Shown: positions 1 to 7,182 of the stretch, one piece after another
Layout of the letters: each line of letters starts with the position of its first letter
Numbering within the stretch: position 1 is the first letter of the stretch
IMG/VR virus record: IMGVR_UViG_3300003886_000014
Span: 1-41,676 of that record
Length of the DNA: 41,676 nucleotides
DNA from: a virus
Direction: 5' to 3' (one strand)
Translations under genes and position numbers: made by a program
Notes under the pieces: generated by a model
What the model saw: only the letters and a program-made list of their open reading frames with translations
What the model was told of the DNA's origin: nothing
The model's database searches: none

Positions 1-339
1 GTGGGCACAGAGGACGGTTTTTCCAACCTCGCTACCCTGGACCTGTTCACCGCGTGGAAGCAGTGCAGCGGCATCCTGGGGGACTGCTTCACCGGCTACG
101 TGGACTGGTTCGCAGTAGAGGAACTAGGGGCTATGCACAAGTACCCCGCCAAGAAGAAGGCTCAGATAGAGAAGTATGGTGTCCCAGAGAAGCACGCCGA
201 GATGCTCGCGACTATGGCCAGCAAGACCGCCAAGGCGGAGGCGGACGCACAGGCCGAGGCCAGCGCTGAGTGGTTCATTGTCGACCCGAACACCAAGGCC
301 CAGAAGATCACCAGGGCAGAGCTGAAAGAAGCTGCGTGA
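1..339 (+). CDS. Unknown protein, 3' part (5' end outside window)
   Basis: The reading frame is open from the first base, so the GTG at position 1 is probably internal and the gene begins upstream. The visible 112 residues have a Trp/Cys-containing start, a Lys/Ala/Glu-rich helical middle (about residues 45-90) and an acidic end. I recognise no family. It stops at 337-339, overlapping the next start as TGATG, which suggests translational coupling with the phosphatase gene. It could be the end of an upstream replication or packaging gene, but nothing in the visible part decides this. Confidence 0.6.
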   Translation: MGTEDGFSNLATLDLFTAWKQCSGILGDCFTGYVDWFAVEELGAMHKYPAKKKAQIEKYGVPEKHAEMLATMASKTAKAEADAQAEASAEWFIVDPNTKAQKITRAELKEAA

Positions 340-1067
340 TGGGCGGCAACGGAGAACGCCGCAAGGGCGTGTCTGGGGAGACCCCGTCAGGGGGCAAGGA
401 GAAGCCCTGGGCCGGGGCCAAACCCAAGAAGGCCATGGGCCGGTGTGCCGACTCGCATCCACCCCTGGCCCTGCCGGGAGACCTCACGGTGTACGGCGGC
501 TCGTGCATCCATCCGGTGATCGATGACGCGGACGTCTACATAGGCTTCGACCACGGTATGCGGGAGGACGCACGCGGACTTCCCTGGACAGAGGGCCACT
601 CTGTCAGGTTTATGATACCCGACCGGGGCATCCCCTACGACGCCGAGCAGTTCAAGGCCCTGGTGGTGTGGGCAGCGGAGAGGCTCAAGGCTGGCGACAG
701 GGTGCATGCGGGCTGCATCGGGGGTCACGGGCGCACCGGGACGTTCATGGTGGCCCTGGCGGCGCACATGGGGGTTGAGGCCCCCATCGCCTACGTGCGC
801 GAGCACTACTGCGCGAGGGCCGTAGAGACCCAGTCCCAGATAGATTTTCTGAAGAAGCACTACGACGTAGACGACGCCAAACCGTCACACAAACCATTCA
901 AGAAGACAGGCGGTTGGGGCAAGAAGGGCAAGGGCGTGACCACTGTCTACGATCTGTTCCCGGACTACAATAACGAGTGGTCAGATAGCGACGACGGGCT
1001 CACGTCGGGGGGTGTTGATGATACCGGCCCACCCATGCACCCGGAGCAGTCGATATGGGGCGGTTGA
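339..1067 (+). CDS. Cysteine-based (dual-specificity-like) protein phosphatase
   Basis: A 242-residue protein read from the ATG that overlaps the previous stop (TGATG); a longer in-frame upstream start would run back inside gene 1. Residues 122-135 hold the P-loop VHAGCIGGHGRTG, a CX5R signature with nucleophile Cys126 and phosphate-binding Arg132 followed by Thr-Gly, as in tyrosine and dual-specificity phosphatases. Asp95 lies in a plausible general-acid loop. The usual His just before the Cys is replaced by Gly. The N-terminal 45 residues are basic and the C-terminal 60 (Lys-rich, then Asp/Gly-rich) look disordered. Such enzymes remove phosphate from Tyr/Ser/Thr or from nucleic acid 5' ends; the substrate here is unknown. 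Confidence 0.75.
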   Translation: MGGNGERRKGVSGETPSGGKEKPWAGAKPKKAMGRCADSHPPLALPGDLTVYGGSCIHPVIDDADVYIGFDHGMREDARGLPWTEGHSVRFMIPDRGIPYDAEQFKALVVWAAERLKAGDRVHAGCIGGHGRTGTFMVALAAHMGVEAPIAYVREHYCARAVETQSQIDFLKKHYDVDDAKPSHKPFKKTGGWGKKGKGVTTVYDLFPDYNNEWSDSDDGLTSGGVDDTGPPMHPEQSIWGG

Positions 1068-1070
1068 AAA

Positions 1071-1106
1071 TATAGTATTGACAAGACTGTGGGGGTTTGG
1101 TAGGGT
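1071..1106 (+). promoter_or_regulatory. Putative sigma70 promoter sharing a 13-mer with the 40.8 kb promoter
   Basis: A perfect TTGACA (1078-1083) is followed after 17 bp by TAGGGT (1101-1106), a poor -10 but preceded by TG at 1098-1099 (extended -10). The 13-mer TATAGTATTGACA (1071-1083) recurs exactly at 40790-40802, which supports a regulatory role. It lies in the only gap between the phosphatase and the next gene and would drive the 1.1-2.9 kb genes and perhaps the polymerase. Confidence 0.5.
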
Positions 1107-1133
1107 TGTGTTACAGGCACCAGGGAGGGTGAT

Positions 1134-2000
1134 TTGGCTACTATGATCAAGACAGACGGGGCTAAAATTCTACAGGCGATAGGCGTGCCAGCCGCATCGC
1201 TAGACGCCCTGACCGCCGCTGGCATCACCATTTACGTGCAGCCCAACTACATCAAGCTGGTCAAAGACGCCGACGTCGTGGGGTCGTTCTCGGCCAACGG
1301 CATGCTCGCGCCCAAGATACTCAAGGGCGAGATGGCAGTCGATGACATCAACGACATGTTAGCACTGGCCACGGTGGCCGTGGCCAAGGCTCTGGCTGTG
1401 GGTGATCCAAAGTATGGTATGAGCCCTATAGACACCCTGATTGCCAAGGAGCCCGAGGCCGAGAAGCTCATCAAGTGGTCCAAAGATCCCCCAAGCTGGG
1501 TGTCCGCAGGGGGCGTGATAAAGCAGCCTAAGCCCACCCAGCCTGAGAACGTGACAGAGATCACCCAAACCATTATCGGCGTGTCATTAGGCAAGCCCCT
1601 ACCCAAGGCAGGCAAGTACATCTACGACGTGGACAAACTGACCACCGGCCCGCGCAAGAAGCTCATCGACGCCCAGAGGCTCTACCAGCCGGTCAACGGC
1701 AGCGGCAAGTCCTCTCGCTACTTCTGCGTGGCCGCAGCCGACGATCTGAAGATCGCGGCGCGATACACCGATACCATCCTGTCAATACGCATCGAGGGCG
1801 ACGTCGCCAAGTACAAGACAGAGTTGGTGGCGGCGGGTCTAGGTGGCAACATAGGCACCGGACTCTACTGCTCGGTTCACTTGAAGGTCGATGGCCACAC
1901 CCTGGCACGCAAGTCACTTGGTGCGGCCATCATGAGCCTAAGTGCGGGCTTCAAGACCCCGTACCCGGACTTGATGATGATCAAGGGGAAAGGCGCGTGA
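1134..2000 (+). CDS. Phage protein of unknown function
   Basis: 288 residues from TTG 1134, or 285 from ATG 1143. GGAGGG at 1124-1129 sits 4 bases before the TTG and 13 before the ATG, so the start is ambiguous. The first half is Ala/Lys-rich and helical; the middle (about residues 120-145) is Pro/Thr-rich and linker-like; the second half is mixed and ends basic. An NGSGKSS string near residue 187 resembles a P-loop but lacks the preceding GxxxxGK spacing and a Walker B partner, so I do not call an ATPase. It is the first gene after the 1078 promoter and is followed by a chain of overlapping small genes leading to the polymerase, which hints at a DNA-metabolism operon. Confidence 0.7.
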   Translation: MATMIKTDGAKILQAIGVPAASLDALTAAGITIYVQPNYIKLVKDADVVGSFSANGMLAPKILKGEMAVDDINDMLALATVAVAKALAVGDPKYGMSPIDTLIAKEPEAEKLIKWSKDPPSWVSAGGVIKQPKPTQPENVTEITQTIIGVSLGKPLPKAGKYIYDVDKLTTGPRKKLIDAQRLYQPVNGSGKSSRYFCVAAADDLKIAARYTDTILSIRIEGDVAKYKTELVAAGLGGNIGTGLYCSVHLKVDGHTLARKSLGAAIMSLSAGFKTPYPDLMMIKGKGA

Positions 2001-2209
2001 CCGCCGCCCCTGCTGTTGGCGACATCCTGGAGAGCGGTATCCCGTTCCCAGGGATGGTCGATGAACCGTTTGTGTGGACGGTGACGTCGGTGTCCGCCAA
2101 GGGCGTGATCAACTTCGACGTGACGTGGCACGGGGTGATGTTTTGCCGCTACTCAAGGAAGGCCAGTGCAGGCGATAAGGCGATATGGAGAAGGGAGGAG
2201 ATAGCATGA
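1997..2209 (+). CDS. Small hypothetical protein
   Basis: 70 residues starting at GTG 1997, which overlaps the previous stop as GTGA, with AAGGGG upstream. The sequence is mostly beta-like with several Trp residues and a single Cys and ends in a basic/acidic helix; no membrane segment or known motif is visible. Its last codons contain the AAGGGAGGAG ribosome binding site of the next gene, so the two are coupled. No function can be assigned. Confidence 0.65.
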   Translation: MTAAPAVGDILESGIPFPGMVDEPFVWTVTSVSAKGVINFDVTWHGVMFCRYSRKASAGDKAIWRREEIA

Positions 2210-2454
2210 TCAGCGTTTACAAAGGTGATACCCTGGTGGTGGTGCGGTACAGCCCCGGCACGAGGGTGCGGGTGGTCGAGCCCGAGAACTGCGGCCCAAG
2301 CGGGCCGGCCAGGCACCTGCTCGATAGGGTAGGGGTGTGTTTCGGAACCGACCGCCACGGCAACGTGATCCTGTCATTCGATGGCATGAGCTACCCGGTG
2401 CACGTCGCGCCGGCATTCACGGTACCTGTGGTTCGCATAGGGATGCCAGCGTGA
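2206..2454 (+). CDS. Small hypothetical protein
   Basis: 82 residues from ATG 2206. This start is chosen because AAGGGAGGAG lies 5 bases upstream and the ATG overlaps the previous stop as ATGA; an in-frame ATG at 2185 precedes the ribosome binding site. The protein is Val- and Gly-rich with a run of short beta strands, suggesting a small beta-barrel (SH3- or OB-like) fold, but this is inferred only from residue pattern. Function unknown. Confidence 0.65.
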   Translation: MISVYKGDTLVVVRYSPGTRVRVVEPENCGPSGPARHLLDRVGVCFGTDRHGNVILSFDGMSYPVHVAPAFTVPVVRIGMPA

Positions 2455-2897
2455 CCGGCATCAGGGCCTCAAGCCTGTACCACCTGGCCGACGCCTTGGG
2501 GATGACCCTGAGGCTGTCCGGCGACCCTAAGGTGGTGGTCAGGGGCGAGACCGTAAGATCGTGCACCAACCACAAGAGACCGTCGGCCCCGGCTATCAAG
2601 GTTCCCTTGAGGGTGGTGTCGTCGTTCGTGTCCCTGGACGGCGGTGAGGTAGGTCTGCTGTGCCGGTCGTCCGGCTTCCTGTACTTGTACGCCGTGAACG
2701 GCAGGGGCAGGGAGACCGTCGAAGTCCGCGTGGTCGACGGGTCCGTGTTCAAGCACCGCCCCGACGGTCTGTTCGAGGAGCGCCGCGTGCGCGACCACGA
2801 GCGGGTCATGAGGCTGATGGCCGACTCATTCTGCGCCGCGTACACCAAGGAGCATGGTAGTGTGCAGTGGAAGGACACAAGCGCACCGAGCCCATAA
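2451..2897 (+). CDS. Hypothetical protein upstream of the polymerase
   Basis: 148 residues from GTG 2451, overlapping the previous stop as GTGA; the longer open frame from 2337 lies inside the previous gene and is rejected. The middle is beta-rich (about residues 45-95) and the C-terminal part is Arg/His/Glu-rich and helical. No family is recognised. Its stop overlaps the polymerase start as TAATG, so it is probably co-translated with it. Confidence 0.65.
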   Translation: MTGIRASSLYHLADALGMTLRLSGDPKVVVRGETVRSCTNHKRPSAPAIKVPLRVVSSFVSLDGGEVGLLCRSSGFLYLYAVNGRGRETVEVRVVDGSVFKHRPDGLFEERRVRDHERVMRLMADSFCAAYTKEHGSVQWKDTSAPSP

Positions 2898-5290
2898 TGC
2901 CCGACCTGATATTCTGGACCACCGCTACCGCCCACGAGTTCAAGTCCGTGGTCAACCGCGTTATGGTGTCGGCCAAGAACAAACCCCCGAACCGCGTGGT
3001 CGTGGACCTGGAGGAGGTAGACCCCGGTGACGTGGTGCTGGCCATGGGTAAGTACCCCCTTGAGGTGCTGCAGCAGAGCGGGGTGGTGCCAAAGAACAGG
3101 AGCATCACATCACTACGTAACAAGGCCCTCCCCCTGATGGACTCAGGCGCGGTGGCGTTACTGACGTTCGACCCGTCCTCGGTTACCTACGACTATGGGC
3201 TACTTACCGAGATAGAGTGTGACGTACGCCTCGCCCTGCGTCTGATGGCCACCGGCACCCTGGCCCCGACCACCGGCACCTACGAGTGGGTGGACGACTT
3301 CACGGACCTGTGCAGGTACGTCGACGCCAAATACCGGGAGACCGGCGAGCGCGTGGAGCTGTCGGTAGATACCGAGACCATGGGCCTATACCCATGGTAC
3401 CCGGATAAGCACATCGTCAGCATAGCGTTCTCTGTGGAGGAGGGGTACAGCGACGTGCTCGACTGCCGACCCTCCGCCGTGTCATCGCAATTAATTGCAC
3501 ACAAGGGGAGGCTGTGGGAGCAGATACTCTGGCTGCTAAACTCCCCTAAGGTCAGGGTGCGCGGGGCCAACTTCAAGTATGATGCGGGCTGGCTCATGGA
3601 GAAGTGGGGCATGTCCTGCCGCAGTTTCACGGCAGACACATTCCTGATCGGATCACTGTTGGACGAAAACCGAAGCAATAGCCTAAATCTGCACGCCAAG
3701 GTCTACACGACCTGCGGAGGATATGACGATATTTTTAATACAAAGTACGACAAAGGGCACATGGAGCTGATCCCCGGCAATGACCTGGTCGAGTACGCCG
3801 GGGGCGACACCGACGCCGCGCTAAGGGTGGCGCGCGAGCTTCTTAAGGAGCTGAAGTGGGACATAGCCCTGGAGGAGTTCTACAGGATCATACTGCACCC
3901 CACCGCTAGGGCGTTCGAGGCTGTCGAGCGGCGCGGGGTGCTTATTGATATGGCCGCGTTCGACGCCCTTCACGAAAAGTTGGACGATACCCTCGCCGAT
4001 CTTGAGGAGCAGATGTGGGAGCTGGTCCCGACCCGCGTGAAACAGAAGCACATCGAGGACCTGAAGTTCAAGCCGTCGCTGCTCAGTGATCTGTTCTTCA
4101 CTAAGGCCGGTTGGGGGCTGACACCGCAGATGTTTACGGCCAAGCCGGACAAGGATGGTGTGCCTCGACCGTCCACGGCTAAGAGCCACTTCGAGATGTT
4201 TGAGGACCACCCTAAGGCTGGTGAGTTTGTCGCATTGAAGAATGAGCACGGTAGCGCCACCAAGACTTTGCAGACGTACGTGATAGGGTTCCTGAAGCAC
4301 CTGCGCCCGGACGGCAGGTTTCACCCGACCTACAACTTCGGCAAGGGGCCGATGCACGAAAAAGGCGGCGGGGCTGATGCTGGTACGGTCACAGGTAGGT
4401 TGTCTAATAAAGGACCAGCATTACAGACCCTACCCTCGCACACAAAATGGGCTAAGCGTTTGCGGCAATGCTACCCAGCCCCTCCAGGGTGCCTGTTTTT
4501 TAATGCGGACTACGACCAGGGCGAGCTTCGCATAGCCGCCGACGTGGCCAACGAGTCGACCATGCTGGACGAATATAACAAGGGGACTCACGCCGACCTC
4601 CACGCTCTGACCGCCGCCACCGTGTCGGGCTACACCGTAGAGGACTTCGCAGCACTGAAGATAGACATGCCGGCCAAGTGGAAGGAGCTGCGCCAGAAGG
4701 CCAAGGCGGTGAATTTTGGCCTGATATATACCATGAGTGCGTTCGGGCTGATGATGTACGCCAAGATCGGGTACGGGGTGGAGATGACCCTAGATGAGGC
4801 TAAGGCCATCCACGCTGCATTCTTCGCGTTGTACTACAAGCTGAAACCCTGGCACACCCGGTACAGGCATCTGGCTCACGTAGACGGCCAGGTGAGGAAC
4901 CCTTTGGGGCGGCTACGCCATCTGCCCCTCATAAAATCGTCGGACCAAGAGGTAGTATCACGAGCCGAGCGCCAAGCTATAAATTCACCTATTCAAGGGG
5001 GCTTGTCTGATATGTGCTTATGGTCGGTTGCCTTAGCCGAACGGTACATCACCCCCCATGCCCCCTTACAGATAATAGGGGCCACCCATGATAATATTTA
5101 TGGGTATGTTCCTGAAAAGGAGGCCGTATCTATCTTGGCAGAACTGATAGGGATAATGGAGCACCTGCCGTTTCACGAGCTTCCCGAGGCTTCCGAATGG
5201 GGTCGTAGGCCGGTTCGCCTGCCTTTCCCGGTTGAGGTATCTGTGGGGCCGACCATGGGAGACCTTGAAGTTCTCGATCTGGCGGCGTAG
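2897..5290 (+). CDS. Family A DNA polymerase with 3'-5' exonuclease
   Basis: 797 residues from ATG 2897 (TAATG overlap with the previous stop; GTG 2867 is an in-frame alternative without a well-placed ribosome binding site). The 3'-5' exonuclease domain shows Exo I D158/E160, Exo II N225-D229 and Exo III Y300-D304. The polymerase domain has motif A D538YDQGE543, motif B R599/K603/F607/Y611 and motif C H731-D732-N733. There is no 5' nuclease domain. Residues 40-120 resemble a degenerate uracil-DNA-glycosylase-like fold (LAMG near 48-51, FDPSS near 91-95); this is inference. It would replicate the phage genome. Oddities are Asn in place of the motif C Glu, Gly at 542 in motif A, and a position immediately before the portal gene. 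Codons for residues 197-201 carry a perfect copy of the dispersed palindrome. Confidence 0.95.
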   Translation: MPDLIFWTTATAHEFKSVVNRVMVSAKNKPPNRVVVDLEEVDPGDVVLAMGKYPLEVLQQSGVVPKNRSITSLRNKALPLMDSGAVALLTFDPSSVTYDYGLLTEIECDVRLALRLMATGTLAPTTGTYEWVDDFTDLCRYVDAKYRETGERVELSVDTETMGLYPWYPDKHIVSIAFSVEEGYSDVLDCRPSAVSSQLIAHKGRLWEQILWLLNSPKVRVRGANFKYDAGWLMEKWGMSCRSFTADTFLIGSLLDENRSNSLNLHAKVYTTCGGYDDIFNTKYDKGHMELIPGNDLVEYAGGDTDAALRVARELLKELKWDIALEEFYRIILHPTARAFEAVERRGVLIDMAAFDALHEKLDDTLADLEEQMWELVPTRVKQKHIEDLKFKPSLLSDLFFTKAGWGLTPQMFTAKPDKDGVPRPSTAKSHFEMFEDHPKAGEFVALKNEHGSATKTLQTYVIGFLKHLRPDGRFHPTYNFGKGPMHEKGGGADAGTVTGRLSNKGPALQTLPSHTKWAKRLRQCYPAPPGCLFFNADYDQGELRIAADVANESTMLDEYNKGTHADLHALTAATVSGYTVEDFAALKIDMPAKWKELRQKAKAVNFGLIYTMSAFGLMMYAKIGYGVEMTLDEAKAIHAAFFALYYKLKPWHTRYRHLAHVDGQVRNPLGRLRHLPLIKSSDQEVVSRAERQAINSPIQGGLSDMCLWSVALAERYITPHAPLQIIGATHDNIYGYVPEKEAVSILAELIGIMEHLPFHELPEASEWGRRPVRLPFPVEVSVGPTMGDLEVLDLAA
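3487..3498. repeat. Dispersed palindrome GCAATTAATTGC, perfect copy 1
   Basis: A perfect 12-bp palindrome inside the polymerase gene, followed by ACACAAGG. Reading frame here gives Ser-Gln-Leu-Ile-Ala-His. The extended right flank is shared with the copies at 27564 and 34160. Confidence 0.85.
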
Positions 5291-5322
5291 GCTGCGGCAC
5301 CCACCACCCCGGCGAGGTGAAG

Positions 5323-7182
5323 ATGAGCAAGCCCAAGGCCAGTCAACGCGAGCCCAAAGCCGAGGAATTGCAGGGCCGCGTCATGTCGTTCGAGTACAAG
5401 GCAGACAGCGTGCTCGTCATATCCAATGCCGCCGAGGCCGAGGACGAGTTCCAGAGCTTCTACCTGACATCGGGGTCGGCCGCCAAGGGCGCGTCCATAC
5501 TGGCCCCGCCGTTCCCGCCGGCCAGCCTGCAGAAGGCTGTATCCGAGAACAACGCGCTCCTGCCCTGCATCGACGCGATGGAGACCAACATCGACGGCAC
5601 CGGGTGGGTGATCGAGCCGGTGCGCCCGGAGGACATCGACGGCGACGAGGCCGACGATCCGTTGAAGGAGACGCTGGAGGCGTTCTTCGACGAGCCCTGG
5701 CCTGGCATGTCGTTCAGGACCATGCGCATGAAGCTGCGCCGCGACATCGAGAAGCTGGGCTACGGGTATCTTGAGGTACTGCGCAACGCCAAGGGTGAGC
5801 TGCTGTTCGTGCGGCACGTAGACGGCCGCATCCTACGCCTGGTGAAGCTGGACGACCCGGTGCCGGTGAGGGTCACAGTCAACCGCCTGGGGCGGGTGTT
5901 CGACGCCACGGTCGACATGAGGCAGCGCAGGTTCGCCCAGGTGATCAGAAACAAGGTCGTGTACTTCAAGGAGTACGGGGTCGAGCGTGACCTCGACAAG
6001 AACACAGGTGAGTGGGCCAAGAAGGGGGAGAGCCTGTCGGCCCAGAAGCGCGCCACCGAGCTGCTGTACTTCGTCAACAAGCGCGACGACCGCACGGCCT
6101 ACGGGGTGCCCCGGTGGGTCAACCAGATGCCGTCCGTGCTGGGCTCGCGCAAGGCAGAGGAGTCGAACCTCAAGTTCTTCGACGCCGGCGGTGTACCCCC
6201 GGTCATGGTGGTGGTGTCGGGCGGCGTATTGGCGACCAAGACCGTGGACGCCCTAAACGATCATTTCAACAAGAACCAGGCCGACAAGTACCAGGCTATA
6301 GTCCTGGAGGCATACAGCACGTCAGGCGGCCTGGATGACAAGTCCCAGGTTAAGGTCCAGGTTGAGCGGTTCGGTGCGGAGCAAATTGGAGATAGCCTTT
6401 TTGAAAAATACGATGAAAATTCGGAACTTCGAGTGCGCAGGGCATTTCGCCTACCCCCCATATTCGTAGGTAATTCATCTGAATATTCGTTCGCCACGGC
6501 TTATACTTCGTACACCGTCGCCGAGGCCCAGGTGTTCAAACCAGAGCGTGATGAGTTCGACGAGGTCATAAACCTGACTCTGATGCTTGAGATGGACCCT
6601 GATGGTAAGTACAAGTACCGGTCCCTGCCGCTACAGGTGAAGGACATCCAGAACCAGCTCAAGGGCCAGGAGCTGCTGGCGCGCAACAGGGCGCAGACCA
6701 GAAAGCAACTAGTCAATACCGTCGCTGAGATCACCAGTACGGAAGTGTCGTACGACGAGGACGCCCTAATAGCGGAGCGGGAAAAGTTCACCCCACCGCC
6801 ACTATTGGGCGATGGTACTGGAGCCGTAGGTTCGGGGGCCAAGCCTGGCACCGAGCCTAAACCCGCCGGTGCCGCGCAGCCTGTTCAGCCGCCCGCCGTA
6901 TCCAAGTTCAGTAAGGCGGACTTCGACAAGGCCGTGGCCATGGCTGAGGAGGCCGTGGACGTCATCAACGGCTGGGGGCAGGCCGGTGCCTACGAGAAGC
7001 TGACCGTCGCCCTCGGCGCGCTTGGCCCAGGTGAGATGCGGTTGTTCAAGGCCGTGCTGGCGGCCCACATGTACGAGGAGCCCGACATGGACCCGGAGGG
7101 GCTCATGGCCCTGTCAGGTGCAGCATTAGCCGTGATGCACACCAACGACCTGGTGGCCGGCGGCGATGGCAACCACTCCTAA
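5323..7182 (+). CDS. Portal protein (PBSX/SPP1-like family)
   Basis: 619 residues from ATG 5323, with GAGG 5 bases upstream (GTG 5317 is an alternative). Features typical of siphovirus portals are the N-terminal alpha/beta domain, the central FxNKRDD-type segment followed by YGVPRW (about residue 260), and the RLPPIFVGNSS stretch near residue 382, a family hallmark in PBSX-like portals. The last 130 residues are a Pro/Ala-rich linker plus a helical domain. The portal forms the dodecameric DNA channel at one capsid vertex. It overlaps the head morphogenesis gene by 17 bases, the normal portal/minor-head order. Confidence 0.9.
   Translation: MSKPKASQREPKAEELQGRVMSFEYKADSVLVISNAAEAEDEFQSFYLTSGSAAKGASILAPPFPPASLQKAVSENNALLPCIDAMETNIDGTGWVIEPVRPEDIDGDEADDPLKETLEAFFDEPWPGMSFRTMRMKLRRDIEKLGYGYLEVLRNAKGELLFVRHVDGRILRLVKLDDPVPVRVTVNRLGRVFDATVDMRQRRFAQVIRNKVVYFKEYGVERDLDKNTGEWAKKGESLSAQKRATELLYFVNKRDDRTAYGVPRWVNQMPSVLGSRKAEESNLKFFDAGGVPPVMVVVSGGVLATKTVDALNDHFNKNQADKYQAIVLEAYSTSGGLDDKSQVKVQVERFGAEQIGDSLFEKYDENSELRVRRAFRLPPIFVGNSSEYSFATAYTSYTVAEAQVFKPERDEFDEVINLTLMLEMDPDGKYKYRSLPLQVKDIQNQLKGQELLARNRAQTRKQLVNTVAEITSTEVSYDEDALIAEREKFTPPPLLGDGTGAVGSGAKPGTEPKPAGAAQPVQPPAVSKFSKADFDKAVAMAEEAVDVINGWGQAGAYEKLTVALGALGPGEMRLFKAVLAAHMYEEPDMDPEGLMALSGAALAVMHTNDLVAGGDGNHS

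Noticed and set aside
1640-1740. P-loop-like NGSGKSS in the 1134 gene
   Set aside because: Spacing before GKS does not fit Walker A and no Walker B was found.
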